NCBI GenBank assembly: GCA_043802865.1
Contig: JAZDKQ010000032.1
Span: 1 to 25,688 of the forward strand
Direction: 5' to 3'
DNA length: 25,688 nt
Source: JAPLXD01 sp043802865
GTDB lineage: Bacteria; Patescibacteriota; Minisyncoccia; Moranbacterales; UBA11712
In this document: positions 14,827 to 21,486 of the stretch, in pieces
Position numbering within the stretch: position 1 is the first letter of the stretch
Layout: every line of letters starts with the position of its first letter
Program-made: the position numbers and the translations under genes
Notes under the pieces: model-generated
What the model saw: only the letters and a program-made list of their open reading frames with translations
Databases searched by the model: none
What the model was told of the DNA's origin: nothing

Positions 14827-15987
14827 ATGTTTACGGTAATAGTGTTTTTAATAATTCTTGGTCTTCTTGTTTTTGTCCACGAGCTTGGGCATTTTTTGGT
14901 TGCGCGGCGCAACGGGGTGATGGCGGAAGAATTTGGCTTCGGTTTTCCTCCGCGTATTTTCGGCTTGTATAAAGCGAAAAACGGCAAGAGGAAGATAGTT
15001 TGGGGTTCGAAAAATGTTGAATCCTCTGACACGATATATTCCGCCAACTGGATCCCGCTTGGGGGGTTCGTGAAAATAATGGGCGAAGATGGAGAGGAAA
15101 ACAAAGATCCGAAAAGCTTTGCGTCAAAAAAACCATTCACGCGGGTGAGAATTCTGGCGGCGGGAGTGGCGATGAACATTTTTTTGGCGACTGTTTTGCT
15201 TTCGATCGGATATTTTGTCGGGATACCGCAGGCCGTTGAAGATACGGCGGCGGGAACATTGAAAGATGAAAAGATCCAGATCATTGAAACAATCCCGGGA
15301 ACGCCGGCTTCGCAGATGGGGATCAAAATTGGTGATCAGATTGTCGGCGCGGTCGGGGACAACAATCAAATTGCGAGTTTCAAGACAATTGAAGATGTTC
15401 AGAACTATATAAACGCAAACAAGGGCCAAGAAATAAATTTGGAAATAAAAAGAGGCAATGAAATGATGAAGATCAAGGGCACTCCGCGGACGGATTTTCC
15501 CGCTAGCGAAGGATCGCTTGGGATCAGCCTATTGAAGACCGCTGAAGTTTCTTATCCATTGCACGAAGCTATTTGGCGGGGAGTGCGTTCGACTTTTGAC
15601 CTTGCGGGGATGATCATTGTCGCGTTTGGAGGATTACTCTGGAAATTGATCACCGGCCATTCGGTCGGGATGGATGTTTCCGGTCCAGTTGGAATCGCGG
15701 TGCTGACCGGACAAGTGGCAAAGCTCGGTTTCATATACATTTTGCAGTTCACGGCTGTTTTGTCGGTGAACCTCGCGATTATCAACATTCTGCCTATTCC
15801 CGCGCTTGACGGGGGGAGGATTCTCTTTATACTGATTGAAAAGCTCAAGGGCAAGCCCGTAAGCCAAAAGTTCGAAGCTCGCGCTCACAACATTGGGTTC
15901 GCGCTTCTGATTACGCTTATGGTCTTCGTTACATTTCGGGATGTGGCGAGACTGGATGTTCTTGAAAAATTGAAAAATCTTTTCTGA
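14827..15987 (+). CDS. rseP: RseP-type site-2 intramembrane metalloprotease
   Basis: Cuts transmembrane segments of anti-sigma factors or leftover signal peptides within the membrane. The first transmembrane helix carries the zinc site HELGH (residues 18-22). The last part has NILPIPALDGGR with Asp328, the third zinc ligand. A single PDZ domain lies at about 120-215 (IPGTPASQMGIKIGDQI), where E. coli RseP has two. The conserved GGFVKIMGE loop follows the first helix pair. Length 386 fits the single-PDZ form. No anti-sigma partner or site-1 protease is in the window, so the substrate is unknown. The stop is TGA, evidence for the standard bacterial code. Confidence 0.95.
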   Translation: MFTVIVFLIILGLLVFVHELGHFLVARRNGVMAEEFGFGFPPRIFGLYKAKNGKRKIVWGSKNVESSDTIYSANWIPLGGFVKIMGEDGEENKDPKSFASKKPFTRVRILAAGVAMNIFLATVLLSIGYFVGIPQAVEDTAAGTLKDEKIQIIETIPGTPASQMGIKIGDQIVGAVGDNNQIASFKTIEDVQNYINANKGQEINLEIKRGNEMMKIKGTPRTDFPASEGSLGISLLKTAEVSYPLHEAIWRGVRSTFDLAGMIIVAFGGLLWKLITGHSVGMDVSGPVGIAVLTGQVAKLGFIYILQFTAVLSVNLAIINILPIPALDGGRILFILIEKLKGKPVSQKFEARAHNIGFALLITLMVFVTFRDVARLDVLEKLKNLF

Positions 15988-15990
15988 TAG

Positions 15991-15998
15991 AGGGAGGA
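15991..15998 (+). promoter_or_regulatory. Strong Shine-Dalgarno sequence of the zinc-ribbon gene
   Basis: AGGGAGGA, whose GGAGG core ends 6 nt before the ATG at 16004. It is the only strong Shine-Dalgarno sequence I see ahead of any gene in the window. Confidence 0.75.
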
Positions 15999-16003
15999 AA
16001 AAT

Positions 16004-16237
16004 ATGGCGCCGTTTATTTGTGCAGATGAAGACAATTTAAGATTGGTTCGCAGAATTGCGCCAGCGGGTCTTTGTGGGTGTGGCGGAAAAGTTGAATGTC
16101 TAATCTCCAGAAAGGATATGGAGGTCTGGTGGTGTGAAAAATGCTTCAGGCGGTATGACACGAAGCAATATCTTACACTTGGCAAGTTTCCTGTTGCGAA
16201 ACCGAAAAAAGTCCATGTGCTGGGTATTCCCAACTAA
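16004..16237 (+). CDS. Small zinc-ribbon protein of unknown function
   Basis: A 77-residue protein that I do not recognise. It has a likely zinc ribbon from two knuckles, CGCGG (Cys24, Cys26) and CEKC (Cys44, Cys47), separated by a short beta segment with WW. The C-terminal ~25 residues are basic (KFPVAKPKKVHV), which would suit nucleic-acid or ribosome binding; that is inference. Cys6 and Cys32 are extra. It is supported as a real gene by the strong Shine-Dalgarno, by a clean start, and by the near-perfect terminator 21 nt after its stop. It lies 16 nt after rseP and can share its transcript. Confidence 0.75.
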   Translation: MAPFICADEDNLRLVRRIAPAGLCGCGGKVECLISRKDMEVWWCEKCFRRYDTKQYLTLGKFPVAKPKKVHVLGIPN

Positions 16238-16257
16238 AATATCCAAGAAAATTAAAC

Positions 16258-16291
16258 AAAGGCGATGTTGCGTGTTGACATCGCCTTTTTT
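16258..16291 (+). terminator. Intrinsic terminator after the zinc-ribbon gene
   Basis: Perfect 11-bp stem AAAGGCGATGT (16258-16268) with ACATCGCCTTT (16278-16288), 9-nt loop, then T to 16291. An outer AACAAAG/CTTTGTT pairing can extend it. Confidence 0.92.
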
Positions 16292-16307
16292 CTTTGTTAC
16301 ACGAATT

Positions 16308-16336
16308 TTGACACAATATTCATTACAGGCTAATAT
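16308..16336 (+). promoter_or_regulatory. Promoter of the mreBCD-mrdA operon
   Basis: Consensus -35 TTGACA (16308-16313), exactly 17 bp, TAATAT (16331-16336). Predicted start is near 16343, leaving an AT-rich leader of about 78 nt with no strong ribosome binding site. It lies just behind the preceding terminator. Confidence 0.75.
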
Positions 16337-16420
16337 TAGGTACTAGGAACGGAAAATAAATATAAAAATAGCTCAAAATTCACATATCGTTGAAATAGTT
16401 TTTTTATATTTTGTTAAATT

Positions 16421-17473
16421 ATGCTTTCAAGAATTTTCGGAAAATTTTCAAAGAATATGGGGATTGATCTTGGGACGGCCAATACTCTTGTCTATGTTGA
16501 AGGCCGGGGAATTGTCATCAATGAGCCGTCGGTTGTGGCTGTGAACAAAAAAACGGGACAGATTCTTGCGATCGGATCAGAGGCGAAAAAAATGGTTGGA
16601 AAAACTCCCTCGCATATCGTCGCGACGCGGCCGCTTGTGGATGGAGTGGTCTCTGACTTTGAGGCGACGGAACAAATGCTTCGCTACTTCATCGAAAAAG
16701 TTCACCAGGGAAGCTTCGCGTTTCTTCCGCGGCCGCAGGTTGTGATTGGAATTCCATCGGGTGTGACGGAAGTTGAAAAACGGGCGGTTGTTGACGCGGC
16801 TGTGAACGCCGGAGCGCGAAAAGCCTACCTTGTCGATGAACCGATGGCGGCGGCGATCGGAGCGCGTCTTCCAGTGCAGGAGGCGTCGGGGAATATGATC
16901 GTTGATATTGGCGGGGGTACGACGGAAATCGCGGTGATCTCTCTCGGCGGCGTGGTCGTGTGCCGGAGTTTGCGCATTGCGGGAGACGAAATGAACGAAG
17001 ATATCATCCGCTATTCTCGCGATGAATTCAATCTTTTGCTCGGTGAAAAAACAGCCGAGGATATCAAAATAGCGATCGGAAGCGCGTACGAACTTGATGA
17101 AGTCCTTGAAATGCCGATGCGCGGACGCGATCTCGTGACAGGTTTGCCAAAAGAAGTAATCGTCAATGATTCGCAAATTCGCGAAGCAATATTTCGATCA
17201 ATAAAAATAGTTGTCAATAATATAAAATCAACGATTGAAGAAACTCCACCCGAGCTTCTCTCGGACATCATGCAAAGGGGGATCATTTTGGCCGGCGGAG
17301 GGAGCTTGATCCGCGGTCTCGACAAATTGATCGCCGAACAAACCGATATGCCGGTGCGGGTGATGGACGATCCGCTCACGGCTGTTGCGCGGGGCACGGG
17401 AATCATCCTTGAGCATCTTGAAGAATTGAAAGATATTTTGGCGGAAACACAGTATGATAAGGTGCGATTCTAA
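16421..17473 (+). CDS. mreB: MreB rod-shape actin, operon copy
   Basis: Actin-like filament protein that positions the elongation machinery. The 350 residues begin MLSRIFGKFSKNMGIDLGTAN, typical for MreB, followed by NEPSVVAVN, IVDIGGGTTEIAV (phosphate 2, ~165) and LAGGGSLIRGL (adenosine motif, ~297). The C-terminus DPLTAVARGTGIILEHLE is canonical. Compared with the copy at 8913, it has a longer N-terminal lead and ends closer to standard MreB. Its position directly ahead of mreC, mreD and mrdA marks it as the orthologue of classical MreB. Confidence 0.97.
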   Translation: MLSRIFGKFSKNMGIDLGTANTLVYVEGRGIVINEPSVVAVNKKTGQILAIGSEAKKMVGKTPSHIVATRPLVDGVVSDFEATEQMLRYFIEKVHQGSFAFLPRPQVVIGIPSGVTEVEKRAVVDAAVNAGARKAYLVDEPMAAAIGARLPVQEASGNMIVDIGGGTTEIAVISLGGVVVCRSLRIAGDEMNEDIIRYSRDEFNLLLGEKTAEDIKIAIGSAYELDEVLEMPMRGRDLVTGLPKEVIVNDSQIREAIFRSIKIVVNNIKSTIEETPPELLSDIMQRGIILAGGGSLIRGLDKLIAEQTDMPVRVMDDPLTAVARGTGIILEHLEELKDILAETQYDKVRF

Positions 17474-17479
17474 CTGTTG

Positions 17480-17569
17480 GTAGCTGGTATTTAGTATCTT
17501 GTATTTGGTATTTTGTTTTAAAATAGCGACAAAAATTATACCAGATACCAAATACTATATACTAGATAC
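17480..17569 (+). repeat. Heptad-repeat hairpin between mreB and mreC
   Basis: Left arm: five abutting heptads of pattern GTAnnTn (17480-17514), four of them beginning GTAT. Right arm: five heptads of the reverse-complement pattern ending ATAC (17535-17569). The 35-nt arms pair imperfectly, but the four-base GTAT/ATAC core pairs in four of five units, around a 20-nt loop. The mreC ATG begins 6 nt beyond the right arm. Confidence 0.85.
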
Positions 17570-17574
17570 AAATC

Positions 17575-18378
17575 ATGACTTTCTTTTCCCGCAAAAACAT
17601 AAAATTTTTATCAATAGTTTTTATTCTGTTGGTCCTGATCTTTGTGAGCTTTCGCGGGGCGGACAATCCGCTCAAAGGATTTGTTTTGAGTGCGTCGAGC
17701 CCTTTTCTCAAGACTTTTCGAATATTTTCCGGCGGGACAGCCGACTTTTTCAGTTTTTTGGGATCAATCGGTGAACTCAAAAATGAAAACGAAAAATTGA
17801 TCCAAGAAAACCAGGAGCTTCTGGCGGAAAATGCGCGACTCAAAGATATCGAGAAGGAAAACGGAGTTTTGAGAAAAGAATTCGGACTTGCTCCGAAAAA
17901 GAAGTTTGACCTTGAAGCTTCTTTCGTCATTGCCCAGGATCCGCAAGGACTGGGAAATTATATCATCGTCGACAAAGGAAAGGACAAGGGCATAAGAACA
18001 GGCATGCCGGCTGTTGTTTCGGATGGAATTTTGATCGGCCGGGTGACCGATGTTTATTCAAACACCGCGAAGATCACTCTTGTCACTGATCCGGCGAGTG
18101 CAATCAACGCGGAAGTGCAGAATTCCGGTGCAAGAGGTATCGTGAACGGGGAGTATGGCTTGGGCACAAAAATGAATATGATCTCCCAGGCGCAAGAAAT
18201 CAAAGAAGGCGACGCGGTGGTCACTTCCGGGCTCGGCGGCGAAATGCCCAGGGGTCTGGTGATTGGGAAGATTAGCCGAATAGATCAGTCCAAAGACAAG
18301 CTTTTTCAGGAAGCGTCAATGTTTCCGGAAGCCAATTTTTCGGACTTGAGAATCGTTTTTATGGTGAAAAAATGGTAG
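17575..18378 (+). CDS. mreC: Rod-shape protein MreC
   Basis: Bitopic membrane protein that activates PBP2/RodA and links them to MreB. The 267 residues show a short cytoplasmic start (SRKNIK), one transmembrane helix (~11-27), a coiled coil (~63-105, rich in ENEKL/ENQEL heptads) and then the two six-stranded beta barrels of the extracellular domain. Typical signatures include GLGNYIIVDKGKDKGI, GMPAVV..GILIGRV and DAVVTSGLGGEMPRGLVIG. Length and order agree with MreC of Gram-positive-type cells. No Shine-Dalgarno is seen ahead of the ATG. Confidence 0.96.
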   Translation: MTFFSRKNIKFLSIVFILLVLIFVSFRGADNPLKGFVLSASSPFLKTFRIFSGGTADFFSFLGSIGELKNENEKLIQENQELLAENARLKDIEKENGVLRKEFGLAPKKKFDLEASFVIAQDPQGLGNYIIVDKGKDKGIRTGMPAVVSDGILIGRVTDVYSNTAKITLVTDPASAINAEVQNSGARGIVNGEYGLGTKMNMISQAQEIKEGDAVVTSGLGGEMPRGLVIGKISRIDQSKDKLFQEASMFPEANFSDLRIVFMVKKW

Positions 18379-18382
18379 TCTC

Positions 18383-18414
18383 TACGAATTACGAATCCAT
18401 ACGAATATACGAAT
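18383..18414 (+). repeat. Four copies of TACGAAT between mreC and mreD
   Basis: TACGAAT at 18383, 18390, 18400 and 18408: two abutting, the others offset by 3 and 1 nt. No inverted partner arm is present. The array starts 5 nt after the mreC stop and ends 18 nt before the mreD start. Confidence 0.85.
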
Positions 18415-18432
18415 AAATAAATTTCATAAATC

Positions 18433-18981
18433 ATGAAAAATTTTATTCTTTTCATTTTTTGCGCGATTGCTGTTTTTTTCCAGCTCTCCGTCGAAGGCAG
18501 CTTTTTTTCTCCCGAGAGGATTCCGGATTTGGCTTTGGCGCTTGTGATAACCCTTGTCATTTCGATGGGTTTTGAGAAATCAGCGCTATGGCTCGTCTTC
18601 ACGGGACTCTTGATCGATGCCGGATCGGGAACGATTTTTGGAACAGCGGCTCTCGCATATGTTTTCATCGGCTGGGCGATCTCACATCTTGCGGCCGTTG
18701 CGGACATCAGATCCCGAAAAATTCTTTTCGCCTTGTCTCTTGGCGCGATCACCGCTTTTTCCGAAATAGCAAAAGATCTGTTTTTTTGGGCAAGTTTCCG
18801 CCTCAAAGACTACTATTTGCACCAGTCATTCGGAACGCATATAAATTTTTTCAGCTTGGACTATTTTTTCAAAATAATCTATACGGTTTTGGTCGTTTAT
18901 TTCATATACTATATTTTTCGCAGATCGAGCCGAAGATTTTTGCAAGAGCCGATCAGCCTGGCCAGGAAAAAAAGATTTTAA
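18433..18981 (+). CDS. mreD: Rod-shape protein MreD
   Basis: Polytopic membrane component of the elongation complex. The 182-residue protein is mostly hydrophobic, with five to six predicted transmembrane segments. It has the usual MreD pattern of a first helix followed by a PDLALALVI stretch, then a GLLIDAGSG..FGTAAL segment. The C-terminus is basic (RRSSRRF, RKKRF), as expected for a cytoplasmic end. MreD is weakly conserved, so the identification leans on topology and position between mreC and mrdA. It is 6 nt ahead of mrdA. Confidence 0.9.
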   Translation: MKNFILFIFCAIAVFFQLSVEGSFFSPERIPDLALALVITLVISMGFEKSALWLVFTGLLIDAGSGTIFGTAALAYVFIGWAISHLAAVADIRSRKILFALSLGAITAFSEIAKDLFFWASFRLKDYYLHQSFGTHINFFSLDYFFKIIYTVLVVYFIYYIFRRSSRRFLQEPISLARKKRF

Positions 18982-18987
18982 AAAAAT

Positions 18988-20868
18988 ATGTTCGAAAAAT
19001 ATTCCAAAAAAAAGCGCCAGCTGCGTGGCAGAGAGATCGAAGATGTGACAGAGCATTTCGAGGGGCTTGATGAGACGCGAGCAGTGGGAGTCGAAATGTC
19101 CGGAGACCGGACAAAGTTTTTTCGAGGGATGGTTTTTTTGGTGATCGCCCTTTTGGCCTTGAGGATATTTTATCTTCAAATTGTGAAAGGTTCCTATTAT
19201 GGCGAAATGGCGCGGGAAAATCGTATCCGGTCCATCATCATCAAGGCGCCAAGGGGACTCATTTTCGACCGAAACGGGGAAAAGCTGGTGAACAATGTTC
19301 CCAGTTTCGATCTGATCGCTATCCCGGCCTATGTTCCAAAGGATCAAAATGTGCGAGGACAGGAAATGGAGGAAATTGCCGGAATTTTCAATATGAACAG
19401 TCAAAACGTCGAAGTGATCGTCGGTTCGCAGGACTCGGTTTCATCGAATCCAGTCTTGATTAAAGAAAATGTTAGTCAGGACGAGGCTCTTGTATTTTTG
19501 GAAAAATATGCAAAGCTTGCGGGTTTCATGCTGGATGAAACTTCGGTGCGTGAATACAAAGACGGAGAATATTTCTCTTCTGCGATCGGATATAGCGGAA
19601 AAATAAGCAAAACGGAACTCGTGGAACATCCTGAGTACTTCATGACTGACTATATTGGAAAGTTCGGGATTGAATACGGCTGGGAAAAAAATTTGCGAGG
19701 TGTCAATGGAAAGCAGGATGTTGAAGTCGATTCGACAGGCAATTTGAAAAACAATTTTGGCGTGGACTCGCCGATTGCAGGAGATGATTTGACGCTGGGC
19801 ATTGATGCGGATCTTCAAAAAAAATTGCAAGACAGTCTCAAGGCGAAACTGGAAGAAACCGGGACGAAAACTGCGGTCGCTGTGGCGATTGATCCGAGGA
19901 GTGGTGAGATTCTTGCGCTCGTCAATCTGCCGAGCTATGACAACAATTTGTTTGCCAAAGGGATTTCGACAGAGGACTATCAAAAATTGATGTCTGATCC
20001 GGACAAGCCCATGTTTAATCGAGCGATCAGTGGGGAGTATCCGCCCGGGTCGACTTTCAAGCCTCTGGTGGCCGCTGCTGCGCTCCAGGAGGGGACCATC
20101 AATGCTGGCACGACTCTGGACTGTCCGGCGGCGATCAATATTGGCAGCTACAGATTCCCTGACTGGAAAACGCACGGTCTTTCCGATATCAAAAAAGCAA
20201 TCGCGGAAAGCGTGGACATTTTTTTCTATGCGATTGGCGGAGGCTGGGGGGATATCCAGGCTCTTGGCATAGATAAAATAAAACAATACGCCGATAAGTT
20301 TGGTTTGGGATACAAGCTGGGGATCGATATTCCGGGAGAAGCGTCGGGGCTCGTTCCGACCCAGCAGTGGAAGCAGGACAACATCGGCGAGAAATGGTAT
20401 TTGGGAGATGACTATCATTGCGCCATTGGGCAGGGATTTGTGACGTCAACGCCTCTCCAGATCGCGAATTATACGGCCGCTGTTGCCAATGGAGGGACGG
20501 CATACAAGCCACACCTGGTCTCTTCGGTCAAAAAAGCGGACGGGACGGAAGAGAAAATCTCGCCGGTCGTTTTGAACAAAAATTTCATATCAGCGGCCAA
20601 TATGCAGATTGTTCGCGAGGGAATGAGACAAACAGTGACGTCCGGAACGGCGCAGCCCTTGAAAGATCTGCCGGTCGAAGTGGCGGGAAAAACGGGAACG
20701 GCGCAGTTTGGAAGCGAGAACAAAACGCACGGATGGTTTGTTTCCTTCGCGCCCTATGGCAATCCGACGATTGCCATGGCGGTTCTGGTGGAAGGCGGTG
20801 GAGAGGGCAGTTCCACGGCCGTTCCAATCACAAAGGACGTGTATCAGTGGTATTTCGGGGGACGTTGA
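18988..20868 (+). CDS. mrdA: Penicillin-binding protein 2, class B transpeptidase
   Basis: Cross-links new peptidoglycan during elongation, in a complex with RodA. A basic cytoplasmic start (about 45 residues) precedes a single membrane anchor (VFLVIALLALRIFYL). The pedestal region begins near RGLIFDRNGEKL, with a large non-catalytic domain up to ~260. The transpeptidase domain has the active-site Ser355 in PPGSTFKPL (SxxK), SVD in SVDIFFY in place of SxN as is usual for PBP2, and KTG at 568-570 (AGKTGTAQ). Length 626 is standard. The stop TGA lies inside the -35 box of the greA promoter. Confidence 0.97.
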   Translation: MFEKYSKKKRQLRGREIEDVTEHFEGLDETRAVGVEMSGDRTKFFRGMVFLVIALLALRIFYLQIVKGSYYGEMARENRIRSIIIKAPRGLIFDRNGEKLVNNVPSFDLIAIPAYVPKDQNVRGQEMEEIAGIFNMNSQNVEVIVGSQDSVSSNPVLIKENVSQDEALVFLEKYAKLAGFMLDETSVREYKDGEYFSSAIGYSGKISKTELVEHPEYFMTDYIGKFGIEYGWEKNLRGVNGKQDVEVDSTGNLKNNFGVDSPIAGDDLTLGIDADLQKKLQDSLKAKLEETGTKTAVAVAIDPRSGEILALVNLPSYDNNLFAKGISTEDYQKLMSDPDKPMFNRAISGEYPPGSTFKPLVAAAALQEGTINAGTTLDCPAAINIGSYRFPDWKTHGLSDIKKAIAESVDIFFYAIGGGWGDIQALGIDKIKQYADKFGLGYKLGIDIPGEASGLVPTQQWKQDNIGEKWYLGDDYHCAIGQGFVTSTPLQIANYTAAVANGGTAYKPHLVSSVKKADGTEEKISPVVLNKNFISAANMQIVREGMRQTVTSGTAQPLKDLPVEVAGKTGTAQFGSENKTHGWFVSFAPYGNPTIAMAVLVEGGGEGSSTAVPITKDVYQWYFGGR

Positions 20869-20893
20869 CAACCTTTTCTTTTTCGATTATCAT
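20865..20893 (+). promoter_or_regulatory. Sigma70-type promoter of greA overlapping the mrdA stop
   Basis: Consensus TTGACA (20865-20870), exactly 17 bp, TATCAT (20888-20893). Predicted start is near 20900, with a 26-nt leader. The TGA of the -35 box is also the mrdA stop codon. Confidence 0.7.
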
Positions 20894-20925
20894 TCTAATC
20901 GTTATATCCCTTATCAAAAAAAACA

Positions 20926-21381
20926 ATGACAAAGTTAATCACTCCCGAGGGACTCAAAAAACTCAAAGAAGAATTGGCGATGCGAAAGACTGAAATGCGC
21001 CAAAAAATCGCGGCTATCATCAAGGAAGCCAAAGAGCAGGGCGATTTGAGCGAGAACGCGGAATATTCCGAGGCCAAGAGACAGCAATCCGACAATGAAA
21101 GGCGGGTAATGGAACTTGAAAACGAAATTCGCACTTCTGCGGTTTCGAATTTTGACGCGAAAAGCGAAGTGATCCAGATGGGATCGAAAGCGAGAGTGAA
21201 GTTCAATGGCGATGAGCAGGAATTCAGAATTGTCGGGTCAAACGAGGCTGATCCAATGAGCGGAAAGATTTCCAACGAATCGCCGATCGGCCAGGCTTTG
21301 ATGGGCAAAAGTGCGGGAGAAAAGATGAAAGTAAGCACGCCGGCGGGAGAAAAAGAGTACACGGTATTGGAAGTGAAGTAA
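20926..21381 (+). CDS. greA: Transcription elongation factor GreA
   Basis: Rescues backtracked RNA polymerase by stimulating transcript cleavage through the secondary channel. The 151 residues comprise an N-terminal antiparallel coiled coil (ITPEGLKKLKEEL to ~75) and a C-terminal FKBP-like domain (MGSKARVKF..RIVGSNEADP..ISNESPIGQALMGK). The coil tip GDLSENAEY keeps the two acidic residues (Asp and Glu) that place magnesium in the polymerase active site, so GreA rather than an inhibitory Gfh-type paralog. Length is close to E. coli GreA (158). Its own promoter and terminator make it monocistronic. Confidence 0.97.
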   Translation: MTKLITPEGLKKLKEELAMRKTEMRQKIAAIIKEAKEQGDLSENAEYSEAKRQQSDNERRVMELENEIRTSAVSNFDAKSEVIQMGSKARVKFNGDEQEFRIVGSNEADPMSGKISNESPIGQALMGKSAGEKMKVSTPAGEKEYTVLEVK

Positions 21382-21398
21382 TTTTTGTTGAATTTGCG

Positions 21399-21434
21399 AA
21401 CAGCCTTGTCTTTATGTGATGGGGTTGTTTTTTT
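21399..21434 (+). terminator. Intrinsic terminator of greA
   Basis: AACAGCC (21399-21405) pairs with GGTTGTT (21423-21429), with one G-U pair and a 17-nt loop, followed by a T-run. The stem is weaker than those of rplY and the zinc-ribbon gene. Confidence 0.6.
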
Positions 21435-21452
21435 GTGGGAAAAAGATATAAT
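21425..21452 (+). promoter_or_regulatory. Promoter merged with the greA terminator, for lysS
   Basis: TATAAT at 21447-21452, with TTGTTT (21425-21430) 16 bp upstream inside the terminator stem and T-run. The layout closely copies that at 4491-4518, sharing GTTTTTTTGTGG and GATATAAT. Leader to lysS is about 28 nt. Confidence 0.5.
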
Positions 21453-21486
21453 AGAAAAAGAGAAAAATAGTAACTTTCGATGAATT

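Noticed and set aside
19441..20418. 325-codon minus-strand open frame inside mrdA.
   Set aside because: mrdA has all three transpeptidase motifs and full length; the antisense frame has no coding signature of its own.
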